From contig CAAGKF010000313.1 of NCBI GenBank assembly GCA_900770345.1, forward strand, positions 1 to 9,669: a DNA stretch of 9,669 bases. Reading direction: 5' to 3'. Position 1 is the first letter of the stretch. Each line of letters starts with the position of its first letter. Under the pieces are notes generated by a model. The model was given only the letters and a program-made list of their open reading frames with translations. It was not told where the DNA came from and searched no databases. Shown here piece by piece: positions 1 through 6,911 of this stretch. The position numbers were made by a program, and so were the translations under genes. Origin of the DNA: Lachnospiraceae bacterium (GTDB taxonomy: Bacteria; Bacillota; Clostridia; Lachnospirales; Lachnospiraceae).

Positions 1-102
1 GCTTTTTCTCTAAATATACATTAGTGGACAATTTTATTCTGCTTCAGATGTATCTGTCTCACCCACATTTTGAATCGATTCTATGATAAGCAAAAGCCGT
101 AT

Positions 103-131
103 TTGACATTTTATCAGCCGGGTATTATACT
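103..131 (+). promoter_or_regulatory. Strong sigma-A promoter of the broken ATPase gene
   Basis: TTGACA at 103-108 and TATACT at 126-131 are separated by exactly 17 bases, a consensus -35 and a five-of-six -10 box. Transcription would start near 138, giving a leader of about 50 bases before the ATG at 188. The promoter appears intact although the gene it serves is broken, so the remnant is probably still transcribed. The -10 box is overlapped by the inverted repeat described separately. Confidence 0.8.
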
Positions 132-160
132 AATTGTATAATTAGTAATCATATAATTAG
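128..160. promoter_or_regulatory. Operator-like inverted repeat plus extra half-site
   Basis: TACTAATT (128-135) and AATTAGTA (140-147) form a perfect 8-base inverted repeat around a 4-base spacer, and it overlaps the end of the -10 box. A nine-base word, TATAATTAG, containing the right arm occurs at 137-145 and again at 152-160. The arrangement (palindrome on the -10/start region plus a further half-site) is that of a repressor or autoregulatory binding site. The bound protein is not identifiable from the sequence; an A+T-rich palindrome could also arise by chance. Confidence 0.5.
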
Positions 161-187
161 CATTTTCAAAGAATTGTGGAGGCGCCC

Positions 188-1011
188 ATGTTTGTAGGAA
201 GAGACCGGGAACTAAAAAAATTGAATGCACTGTATACCAGCAGCCGGTTTGAGTTTGTGGTTTTTTACGGAAGAAGACGTGTGAAAGCGGCCGCCTTTTT
301 GAAGAACCGACAAATCTTTTAAAACAGGAATTACGGGAACCGGCTTCTTATCATTCTATTATATCGGCTATTGCCGGAGGAGCCAGCCGTATAAATGAGA
401 TCGCCACAAAAACCGGACTTGAAACCAGCGGATGCAGCAATCAGCTCGCCACCCTGATTTCTCTCGGAATTATACAGAAAGAAGTTCCTGTAACAGAAGC
501 TTCGTCCAGCCGAAAAACATTATACCGGATTCAGGACAGCATGTTCCTGTTCTGGTATCGTTTTGTGCGTCCTAATTCCAGCGGCATTACGAGAGGAGTC
601 GGGGAGTCTGTATACTATAATCTTGTCAAACCTCAGATCGCAGATTTCATGGGAAGTGTATTTGAGACAATTTGTCAGCAATATCTGTTTCAGCCGCATA
701 TATATCCTGCACTCCCTTTCCCCGTCGCTGAAGTCGGACGATGGTGGGGCAATAACCCTGTAAAAAAATGTCAGGAAGAAATTGATATTGTAGCCATACA
801 GGAGGACCGCATTTTACTGGGCGAATGCAAATGGAAAAACTCGCCTGTCGATATGGAAACAGCCAAGATTTTATTTGAACGCGGAAATTTATTCCGTCAG
901 CCCTATAAATATTACTACCTATTTTCAAAGAATGGTTTTACAGAGTCCTTAATTCACTATGCGGAAAAAATAAAAAATGTATATCTGATTTCTTACAGGG
1001 ATATAGGATAA
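188..1011 (+). pseudogene. Broken AAA-type ATPase gene with DUF234 nuclease-like C-terminus
   Basis: Two pieces of one gene survive. The 5' piece starts at ATG 188 behind a GGAGG at 178-182; it reads MFVGRDRELKKLN, then FYGRRRV, the lead-in to the Walker A loop of this ATP-binding family, and stops at 320-322. The 3' piece lies in another frame from about 295 to the TAA at 1009-1011. It begins FEEPTNLLKQELREP, continues through a winged-helix-like part (ASRINEIATKTGLETSG) and ends in the DUF234 region with EIDIVA and GECKW, an apparently intact D...ExK pattern of PD-(D/E)XK-like folds. The usual glycine-lysine-threonine of Walker A, Walker B and the rest of the ATPase core are missing. Family proteins are about 450-470 residues, so roughly 200 are deleted, with a frameshift at the join (about 281-300). 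The ATG at 541 could still give a 156-residue C-terminal protein, but no good ribosome binding site precedes it. Family members are common stand-alone genes in gut anaerobes and their role is poorly known. Confidence 0.85.
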
Positions 1012-1036
1012 TGAAACTGGAGGGTGATTTTAACCG

Positions 1037-1082
1037 AAAAGGCTGCTGCTTCAGCAATTTTATTGCTTTGGTAGCAGCTTTT
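1037..1082. terminator. Bidirectional hairpin terminator
   Basis: GCTGCT (1042-1047) pairs with AGCAGC (1073-1078). Inside it AGCAAT (1053-1058) pairs with ATTGCT (1062-1067) around a three-base loop. The outer stem is flanked by AAAA (1037-1040) and TTTT (1079-1082), so it carries a U-tract in either direction. It sits 25 bases after the broken ATPase gene and beyond the stop codon of the minus-strand remnant at 1114, exactly where a shared terminator of two convergent genes would lie. Confidence 0.65.
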
Positions 1083-1113
1083 CCAACATTTTGTAAACAT
1101 GTATCAGAAAAAT

Positions 1114-1222
1114 TTATTCCTCAGCTTCTTCCTCAACTGCCGGAGCAGCATCGTTCCAGACGACCATCAGGAGTGATTCTGTCGGTTACCATATTGGCCG
1201 CCATATCGAAGTAATAATATTT
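1114..1222 (-). pseudogene. Tail of a decayed cell-wall-binding-repeat protein
   Basis: Read on the minus strand, 1222 to 1163 gives KYYYFDMAANMVTDRITPDG. After a one-base frame change at 1162, 1161 to 1114 gives VWNDAAPAVEEEAEE and a TAA stop. The YYFD...ANMVTDRITPDG pattern is that of the choline/glucan-binding type repeats (cell_wall_binding, PF01473-like) used by Firmicutes to hold surface proteins on the wall. These usually continue with a YYV...G stretch before the VW, so about seven codons appear to be deleted at the frame break. Upstream in the gene (1223-1225) there is an in-frame TGA and the match is lost just before the polysaccharide operon promoter. Only the last ~35 codons remain. 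The short plus-strand open frame at 1011-1214 is the shadow of this remnant. Recognition rests on motif memory over a short stretch. Confidence 0.6.
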
Positions 1223-1251
1223 TCAATCCGTGAAATTAAGAATTCATAAAG

Positions 1252-1280
1252 TTGCGTTATTGAGGGCAAAATGTTATACT
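1252..1280 (+). promoter_or_regulatory. Promoter of the polysaccharide operon (extended -10)
   Basis: TTGCGT (1252-1257) and TATACT (1275-1280) are 17 bases apart, and TG at 1272-1273 gives the extended -10 form TGnTATACT. The start point would be near 1287, leaving a leader of about 60 bases before ATG 1348. A nearly identical promoter lies before the second gene (3017-3045). The leader carries no convincing riboswitch, JUMPstart or attenuator structure. Confidence 0.75.
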
Positions 1281-1347
1281 GATAAAGACTTTAAAGCTTT
1301 TCAGGCATAAAAAATATTAAATAGACAGAGAAAGAGAATGTGTCAAT

Positions 1348-2973
1348 ATGAAGAAAGAAAAGAAAGAAGTACAGGTGCAGTCGAAGTTTGCTGCGTCCTG
1401 GAAAAAGGCAAATGCTGTTGCGGCGCTTTTGCTGGCGCTGGCAGTCTGTGTGGTCCTTCCGATTATATTTCAGGATTATTATTTTAATATCCTGACAGTG
1501 AAATACTGGTTCTACTGCGGTTCTGTGATAGCGGCGGCAGCGGCTGTCCTGGGAATTGCTGCAGTCTACAGCTTAAAAGACAGCAGGAAAAGCAGCAGGA
1601 AGGACAGGCAGAAGCATTGGAGAGAGATGCTCAGTGATTTTTCTCTGAAAAATATGAGCGCGCCGGACTGGGCCATGCTGCTGTTTTTTGCTGCGGCGCT
1701 GATCTCTACGCTGCAGTCGGAGTATCTGTATGAGTCCTTCTGGGGAAATGAGGGACGTTTTACGGGCCTGTTCCTGATCATTCTGTATACGGTCAGCTTC
1801 TTTATTATAACAAGGTATCTGGATTTTCGAAAGTGGATTTTGGATGCTTTTCTGGGAGCAGGCCTGATCGTGTGCCTGGTGGGGATCCTTCATTATTTTA
1901 ATATTGATCCCATCGGCTTTAAAGCGGAGCTGAGATCCGAAGATTTTAAGATCTTTACATCCACCATCGGAAATATCAATACGTATACGTCTTATGTGGC
2001 CCTGATCGTGGGAGCGTCCTCCCTGCTGTTCAGTGTGGAAGAGAATGGAAAGAAGAAAGCTTTTTACGGGATTTCCATGGCAGTTTCTATTTTCGCGCTG
2101 ATTACGGGAATCAGTGACAATGCCTATCTGGCCTTTATGGCTCTGCTGGCGCTGATGCCGCTGTATTTGTTTAACAGTGTAAAGGGGCTGCGTCATTACG
2201 TGATCATTCTGGCAGTGACGGCTTCGGAATTTGTACTGATCGATTTTATTTCCCGGACGATGCCGAAGCAGGTGATGGAGATCAATGGCCTGTTTAATGT
2301 AATTGCTGATCTGGATATGCTTCCTGTGATTACGCTGCTTTTGTGGGCTGCCGCTGCCGGAATATTTGCGGCGGAGCGTTTTGCATTGGCAGGAAAAGGA
2401 GCAGAGGAGAGCAATATCGGAAGATGGCTGTGGCTGGCAGTGCTGGCGGTTGTTTTTGTTGTGGGTCTGTATATTCTGTTTGACGCCAATGTAAAAGGAA
2501 ACGGAGACCAGTACGGCGCTCTGAAGGGGTATGTGGTTTTCAATGACGACTGGGGCACGCACAGAGGATATATCTGGAGGATCGGCATGGAGCTTTACGA
2601 GAGATTCCCTCTGATCCACAAAATATTCGGCTATGGACCGGATACCTTTGGAATTCTTACCGTTAATTCCTATTATGAAGAGATGATCATGAAATACAGT
2701 GAGAAATTCGACAGTGCGCACAATGAATATCTGCAGTATTTCATAACCGTGGGGGCAGCCGGTCTGGCTGCCTATCTGGGGCTTCTGATCACATCGGTGG
2801 TGCAGGTTATCCGGAACGCAAAAGAGGATCCGGCGCTGATGGCGATTCCCATGGCAGTGGCCTGCTACGGAGCACAGGCATTTGTAAATATCAGCGTGCC
2901 TATTGTTGCGCCTATTATGCTGACACTTCTGATGATCGGACTGGCAGCGGGCAGGAATAAAAGGGAAAAATGA
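1348..2973 (+). CDS. Wzy/O-antigen-ligase-like polysaccharide polymerase or ligase
   Basis: A 541-residue multispanning membrane protein of the O-antigen ligase/polymerase superfamily (O-Ag_ligase, Wzy_C, PF04932-like). It would act at the outer face of the cytoplasmic membrane, joining undecaprenyl-linked repeat units to each other or transferring finished chains to an acceptor. After a short basic N-terminus there are about 12 hydrophobic segments; the first pair (about 22-75) is followed by a basic cytoplasmic loop (about 77-105). GNINTYTSYVALIVG lies near 207-221. The large extracytoplasmic loop carries WGTHRGYIWRIGMELYERFP (401-420), FGYGPDTFG (427-435) and SAHNEYLQ (456-463), the family's conserved loop with its Arg, Gly-Pro and His-Asn-Glu-Tyr positions. 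Length is normal or slightly long. The start is chosen for its position after promoter 1252-1280; the ribosome binding site (AAAGAGA, 1332-1337 region) is weak. Polymerase and ligase cannot be told apart from sequence; being the only such gene beside a priming enzyme favours repeat-unit polymerase. Confidence 0.85.
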   Translation: MKKEKKEVQVQSKFAASWKKANAVAALLLALAVCVVLPIIFQDYYFNILTVKYWFYCGSVIAAAAAVLGIAAVYSLKDSRKSSRKDRQKHWREMLSDFSLKNMSAPDWAMLLFFAAALISTLQSEYLYESFWGNEGRFTGLFLIILYTVSFFIITRYLDFRKWILDAFLGAGLIVCLVGILHYFNIDPIGFKAELRSEDFKIFTSTIGNINTYTSYVALIVGASSLLFSVEENGKKKAFYGISMAVSIFALITGISDNAYLAFMALLALMPLYLFNSVKGLRHYVIILAVTASEFVLIDFISRTMPKQVMEINGLFNVIADLDMLPVITLLLWAAAAGIFAAERFALAGKGAEESNIGRWLWLAVLAVVFVVGLYILFDANVKGNGDQYGALKGYVVFNDDWGTHRGYIWRIGMELYERFPLIHKIFGYGPDTFGILTVNSYYEEMIMKYSEKFDSAHNEYLQYFITVGAAGLAAYLGLLITSVVQVIRNAKEDPALMAIPMAVACYGAQAFVNISVPIVAPIMLTLLMIGLAAGRNKREK

Positions 2974-3016
2974 GAAATAACAGGCATATATGGATAAAAC
3001 TGTTCCGCTGCAGCAG

Positions 3017-3045
3017 TTGCGTTCTTCCGTGCACGATGCTATACT
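3017..3045 (+). promoter_or_regulatory. Internal promoter before the priming transferase
   Basis: TTGCGT (3017-3022), a 17-base spacer and TATACT (3040-3045), with TG at 3037-3038, make an extended -10 promoter of the same design as the one at 1252-1280. It lies 43 bases past the stop codon of the polymerase gene. Transcription from near 3052 could not include the upstream ATG at 2990, and this supports the GTG at 3101 as the real start of the next gene. A weak stem, AGGCT (3052-3056) with AGCCT (3068-3072), would sit at the 5' end of the transcript. Confidence 0.65.
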
Positions 3046-3084
3046 GTACGGAGGCTTGAGGCATTGGAGCCTGCAGGAACAGAA

Positions 3085-3092
3085 AGGACAGG
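3085..3092 (+). promoter_or_regulatory. Ribosome binding site that selects GTG 3101
   Basis: AGGACAGG ends eight bases before GTG 3101, a good match in strength and spacing. The in-frame ATG at 2990 has only a poor ACAGG close to it and lies upstream of the internal promoter. Confidence 0.6.
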
Positions 3093-3100
3093 ATTTACAA

Positions 3101-4507
3101 GTGAAAAAGTACGACAAGTATAAGCGTTTGATACGTTTTGGAGCGGGAGTGCTTCTGATCGCCATACAGTCCGTTATTTTTATGTACGTTTGGATCTATT
3201 GCTATAATCAGCAGATGGAAATGCCCTATCAGCGGCTGGGACATTATTATTTTGCGGCGGTATACGCGCTGATTTTGTATGTGTTCAGTTCCATGTACGG
3301 AAGTCTGCGGCTGGGGTATCTGAAAACGGCAGAGCTGATATATACCCATACGCTGACGACGATCTGCGCCAATGCCACATCCTATATACCGATCGTTCTC
3401 CTGGTGAAGCATTTTCGTTCCATTATGCCGCTGGTGTGGCTGACAGTGGGACAGTTTGTGATCATTGTGATTTGGGGCTGTGCGGCTAACGGTTTTTACA
3501 GAAAACTGTATCCGCCGCGAAATGTGATCATGATCTACGGTGAGCGCCCGGTGGCAGCACTGATGGACAAGCTTTACAGCCGGGCAGACCGTTTTATCAT
3601 CGGGGAAAGCGTAAAATATCAGGACAATATGGATCTGCTGAAAGAGAAGATCATGCAGTACGAGGGTGTGGTCATCTGCGACCTTCCGTCGCCTATACGG
3701 AATGAACTGCTGAAATTCTGCTACGGCAATTCCGTCCGGGTATACAGTACGCCGAAAATATCGGATATCCTTATCCGCAGCGCGGAAAGCATGCATTATT
3801 TCGATACACCCCTTCTTTTGTCCAGAAATGAAGGACTGTCCATTGAACAGGCATTTGTGAAGAGGACGATGGATATTGCGGTGTCTCTGATCATGCTGAT
3901 CCTGACATCTCCGATTCTTCTGGTGACGGCGGCTGCCATCAAGCTGCAGGACGGCGGTCCGGTATTTTTTTATCAGGAGCGCTGTACCAAGGATGGGAAG
4001 ATTTTTTCCATCTGCAAATTCAGAAGCATGATCGTGGATGCGGAAAAGGACGGCGTTTCCATACCGGCTACGGATAAGGATCCCAGGATCACGCCGGTGG
4101 GAGACATTATCCGCAAGCTGAGGATCGATGAACTGCCTCAGCTGATCAATATTTTAAAGGGTGAAATGAGCCTGGTAGGCCCCAGACCGGAGCGGATCGA
4201 GCATGTGAAGCTGTATTCGGAAAGCATTCCGGAGTTTACATACCGTCTGAAGGTAAAAGGCGGTCTTACCGGTTACGCCCAGGTATATGGAAAATACAAT
4301 ACGACGGCTTATGATAAGCTGAAAATGGATCTGATGTATATTCAGAATTATTCTCTGCTGCTGGACATTGAGATCCTTTTCAGAACCTTAAAGATTCTTT
4401 TTGAAAAGGAAAGTACAGAGGGTTTTACAAAGGAAACCTCAGAGAAAATGGAGAACCGGACTGCAAAGCAGGTGGAGGAAGCGGCAGAGGAATGCAGGAA
4501 AGGATAG
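3101..4507 (+). CDS. Polyprenyl-phosphate sugar-1-phosphate transferase (priming enzyme)
   Basis: Starts the repeat unit by moving a sugar-1-phosphate from a nucleotide sugar to undecaprenyl phosphate at the inner face of the membrane (WcaJ/CpsE-type polyprenyl phosphohexose-1-phosphate transferase). From GTG 3101 the protein has 468 residues, the usual length for the family; the open frame runs back to ATG 2990, but the added 37 residues look non-coding and span a promoter. Four membrane segments occupy about 10-150, followed by a Rossmann-like soluble part (YGERPVAALMDKLYSR onward). The sugar transferase domain (PF02397) begins with KRTMDIA (254) and a fifth hydrophobic segment. It continues with DGGPVFFYQER (284-294), KFRSM (306-310), IDELPQ (342-347, containing the catalytic Asp-Glu pair), GEMSLVGPRPE (354-364) and GLTGYAQVYGKYN (388-400). 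All key residues are present. After STEGF there is an unusual charged tail of about 30 residues. The donor sugar (glucose, galactose or an amino sugar) cannot be read from sequence. The gene has its own promoter and ends 13 bases before the next gene. Confidence 0.9.
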   Translation: MKKYDKYKRLIRFGAGVLLIAIQSVIFMYVWIYCYNQQMEMPYQRLGHYYFAAVYALILYVFSSMYGSLRLGYLKTAELIYTHTLTTICANATSYIPIVLLVKHFRSIMPLVWLTVGQFVIIVIWGCAANGFYRKLYPPRNVIMIYGERPVAALMDKLYSRADRFIIGESVKYQDNMDLLKEKIMQYEGVVICDLPSPIRNELLKFCYGNSVRVYSTPKISDILIRSAESMHYFDTPLLLSRNEGLSIEQAFVKRTMDIAVSLIMLILTSPILLVTAAAIKLQDGGPVFFYQERCTKDGKIFSICKFRSMIVDAEKDGVSIPATDKDPRITPVGDIIRKLRIDELPQLINILKGEMSLVGPRPERIEHVKLYSESIPEFTYRLKVKGGLTGYAQVYGKYNTTAYDKLKMDLMYIQNYSLLLDIEILFRTLKILFEKESTEGFTKETSEKMENRTAKQVEEAAEECRKG

Positions 4508-4520
4508 CGGATCGAGCTGT

Positions 4521-5708
4521 ATGAATATCGTTATTATAACAAATTCAACAAGCTATGAACCCAGGGCTGAAAAGGCAGGAGCCTTTTTTCAGCGCCTGGG
4601 ACATCGTGTTTTGTGGCTGGAATCCGATTTCTTTCACAGAGAGAAAAAAAAGGGAAGAGAAGCAAAGCCGGATCACATTTATATCGATACGGCGCCTTAT
4701 AAAAGAAATCTGTCGGTCAGCAGGCTGTACTCCCAGTATGATTTTGCGAGAAAGGCGGGCCGTGTACTGGAGGAGCAGCAGGCGGATCTTCTCTATGTCA
4801 TGCTTCCGGCCAATTCCCTGGCTCCTGTGGCTGCAGGGATAAAGGAAAAATATCATGTAAAACTGGTATTTGATGTGATCGATCTGTGGCCGGAATCCCT
4901 GCCGATGAAACGTATAAAAGGGCTGTGGCCGGTGCAGTGCTGGAGAAGGCTGAGAGATGATCACCTGGCAGCGGCGGATCTGGTCCTGACAGAATGCCGG
5001 ATGTATCAGGATGTGCTGCCGGCGGGGAAACACGACGGAGAGAACCGTGGAGTCATGTACTGGCCCAAGGATAAACGGGCGGAAAAGCTGGAATTCATCG
5101 AAGATCCGGAGTGCCTTCATATCGTATATCTGGGCTCGATCAATCACATTATTGATATGGAAATGATCGCCGGGCTGCTGGAGAAGATACAGCGTCATGA
5201 AAAGCTGAAGCTTCACATAGTAGGAGACGGCGAGAACAGAGAAGCATTTCTGAAGCTGCTTAAGGAGAAAAAAATCGAGACGGAATATTACGGAGCCGTA
5301 TACGAGGAAGAGAAAAAGCGAGAGATCTTTCGCCGGTGCAGCTTTGGCATCAATATCATGAAGCCGGATGTCTGCGTCGGACTGACCATGAAATCCATTG
5401 ACTATTTCTGTTACGGCCTGCCGGTGATCAACAACATCAAAGGAGATACCTGGCAGCTGGTGGAGGAGTATGGAATCGGAGTAAACTGTCAGAGAGAAGA
5501 TCCTGGTTCCGCCGCGAAGGCTGTGCTGAAGTTGGCAAGGGAGATGCGGGAGAAAGGACCGGGACAGATACCGGGACAGGAATGTGCACAGAAGCAGGAA
5601 CAGGATAAGAGGGAGAAGGTCCGTGAATTATATAACCGGTTATTTACGGTGGAAGCGATGGAACGGGTTCTGGCAGAGAAGGTGCTGCCGTTGATTGAGG
5701 AGAGGTAA
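4521..5708 (+). CDS. GT4-like (GT-B fold) glycosyltransferase A
   Basis: A cytoplasmic glycosyltransferase of 395 residues expected to add one sugar to the lipid-linked repeat unit. The start at ATG 4521 gives the classic GT-B opening MNIVIITNSTSYEPRAEKAG and lies just after GGATCGAG (4509-4516); the frame is open further back (to 4401), but that part overlaps the end of the priming transferase and resembles nothing. The N-terminal Rossmann domain contains VFDVIDLWPESLP (116-128). The C-terminal donor-binding domain has YLGSI (203-207), VGDGENR (224-230) and KPDVCVGLTMKSIDYF (281-296), where Asp stands at the second acidic position of the usual EX7E motif, then GLPVINNIKGDTW. This variant is typical of a Firmicute capsule glycosyltransferase subgroup. 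A hydrophilic Lys/Glu/Gln/Gly-rich insert (about 341-370) containing GPGQIPGQ precedes the last helix. Linkage and sugar are unknown. It is followed after 3 bases by the next gene. Confidence 0.85.
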   Translation: MNIVIITNSTSYEPRAEKAGAFFQRLGHRVLWLESDFFHREKKKGREAKPDHIYIDTAPYKRNLSVSRLYSQYDFARKAGRVLEEQQADLLYVMLPANSLAPVAAGIKEKYHVKLVFDVIDLWPESLPMKRIKGLWPVQCWRRLRDDHLAAADLVLTECRMYQDVLPAGKHDGENRGVMYWPKDKRAEKLEFIEDPECLHIVYLGSINHIIDMEMIAGLLEKIQRHEKLKLHIVGDGENREAFLKLLKEKKIETEYYGAVYEEEKKREIFRRCSFGINIMKPDVCVGLTMKSIDYFCYGLPVINNIKGDTWQLVEEYGIGVNCQREDPGSAAKAVLKLAREMREKGPGQIPGQECAQKQEQDKREKVRELYNRLFTVEAMERVLAEKVLPLIEER

Positions 5709-5711
5709 GGT

Positions 5712-6911
5712 ATGAATATTTTGCACATTTCTCCCTATTTCCCGTCAACCGAGGCAAATCATGCCGGGGGCGTGTGCATGGGGAAAGAGATAGAGACGCT
5801 GCGGAAATGTCATCAGGTGTATGTGCTTACCTTCGCAGCATCTGCGTTTGATGAGAAATTAAAGAAAAAGTACGAGAATGACACCCGTTATCAAAGCGTG
5901 AAGATCAATAAACTGACCCGGCTGCTCCATGTGGCGGCAGAACCCTTGATGCCCAATTATTTTGCGGCAAGAAGCTCTGTAAGATTTGCGCTGCGTCTGA
6001 TCCGGACGGTGAAAAAATATAAGATCGATGCGATCCATGCCGAATATGCCTCTATGGGGCAGTATCTCTGGATCCGCAGGCTGTTTCCGCAGCTTAAGTT
6101 CAATCTGACGGAGCATGATGTAACGGTTCAGTCCTATGAAAGAAAAGCAGAGGACAGCCGGGGACTGAAGAGGGCGTATATGCGCTGGCAGCTGAAGCTG
6201 GTGGAGAAGAAAGAAAGGGTCTATTGTCAGGCGGTGAACCGGCTATTTACGCTCAATCAGAAGGACCGCAGGCTGTTGGCTGAAAGATATGGGAGAGAAG
6301 ACTGTCTGGTTTTGAATCCCTATTATGGTCTGGAGGATGAGCTGCTGGAAAGAGAAATTCCGTGGAAAAGCCGTGAGTATGCCAATATCTGTTTTCTGGG
6401 TCAGATGGGCAGAGATGAGAACTATCTGGCGGCCATGCGTCTGATCCGTATAGCGGAAAAGGTCAGAAGCCAGGTGCCGGAGCTTCAGGTGTACATCGTG
6501 GGAAATCAGCCTCCGGAGGAACTGAAGCAGCAGGAAAATGAATATGTCCATGTAACGGGTTTTGTTGAGGATGTGGATATCTATCTTCAGCGGGCACAGC
6601 TGGCGGTATTTCCGCTGACACTGGGAGCCGGTATCAAGCTGAAGGTACTTCGCAGTCTTGCCATGGGAACGCCGGTCATAACCAGCGCCATCGGCGCGGA
6701 GGGAATCGATGAAGCAGGCGAGGTACTGTGGCTGGCGGAGACTGATGAGGAATTTGAAAAGAAGATTATTTCCTGTATCAGGGACAGGGCGCTGTGTGAG
6801 GAACGCTCCCAGATCAGCCGGGAGTTTGTGAAGGAAAATTTCAGCTGGCAGGCCAGTGAGAGGATTTTGGAGCAGATGTATGGAACCGTTAGCGGCAATT
6901 ATTCTGGTTAA
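5712..6911 (+). CDS. GT4-like (GT-B fold) glycosyltransferase B
   Basis: A second GT-B glycosyltransferase, 399 residues. ATG 5712 follows GAGGAGAGG (5697-5705), an excellent ribosome binding site. It opens with MNILHISPYFPSTEANHAGG, containing the acceptor-side glycine loop. It continues with AEYASMGQYLW (about 110-120) and NLTEHDV (131-137), then the donor domain: FLGQMGRDENYLA (228-240), YIVGNQPPEEL (261-271), VTGFVEDVDIYL (281-292) and PLTLGAGIKLKVLRSLAMG (301-319). The last motif is normally followed in relatives by a Glu in KVLEA; here Arg 314 occupies that place (codon CGC). The enzyme should work in the cytoplasm on the undecaprenyl-linked glycan, and donor and linkage are not predictable. 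The final 32 bases overlap the next gene, so the two are translationally coupled. Confidence 0.85.
   Translation: MNILHISPYFPSTEANHAGGVCMGKEIETLRKCHQVYVLTFAASAFDEKLKKKYENDTRYQSVKINKLTRLLHVAAEPLMPNYFAARSSVRFALRLIRTVKKYKIDAIHAEYASMGQYLWIRRLFPQLKFNLTEHDVTVQSYERKAEDSRGLKRAYMRWQLKLVEKKERVYCQAVNRLFTLNQKDRRLLAERYGREDCLVLNPYYGLEDELLEREIPWKSREYANICFLGQMGRDENYLAAMRLIRIAEKVRSQVPELQVYIVGNQPPEELKQQENEYVHVTGFVEDVDIYLQRAQLAVFPLTLGAGIKLKVLRSLAMGTPVITSAIGAEGIDEAGEVLWLAETDEEFEKKIISCIRDRALCEERSQISREFVKENFSWQASERILEQMYGTVSGNYSG

Noticed and set aside
34..109. Minus-strand reading ending in a short acidic tail (GETDTSEAE) with a stop at 34-36, and a 16-codon frame from 109
   Set aside because: Could be the end of a gene truncated by the locus, but it is only about 34 codons between stops, lacks a start and ribosome binding site and matches no family I can name.
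1011..1214. Small plus-strand open frame after the broken ATPase gene
   Set aside because: It runs through the terminator hairpin and over the minus-strand cell-wall-binding remnant; no plausible protein features.
1573..3165. A 530-codon open frame on the minus strand opposite the polymerase gene
   Set aside because: It is rich in His, Gln, Arg and Cys with no domain-like pattern, has no ribosome binding site, and lies antisense to a clear membrane protein gene; it reflects codon bias of the real gene.
4555..4842. 95-codon plus-strand frame inside glycosyltransferase A
   Set aside because: Shadow of the real frame: basic, Ile/Arg-rich, no ribosome binding site.
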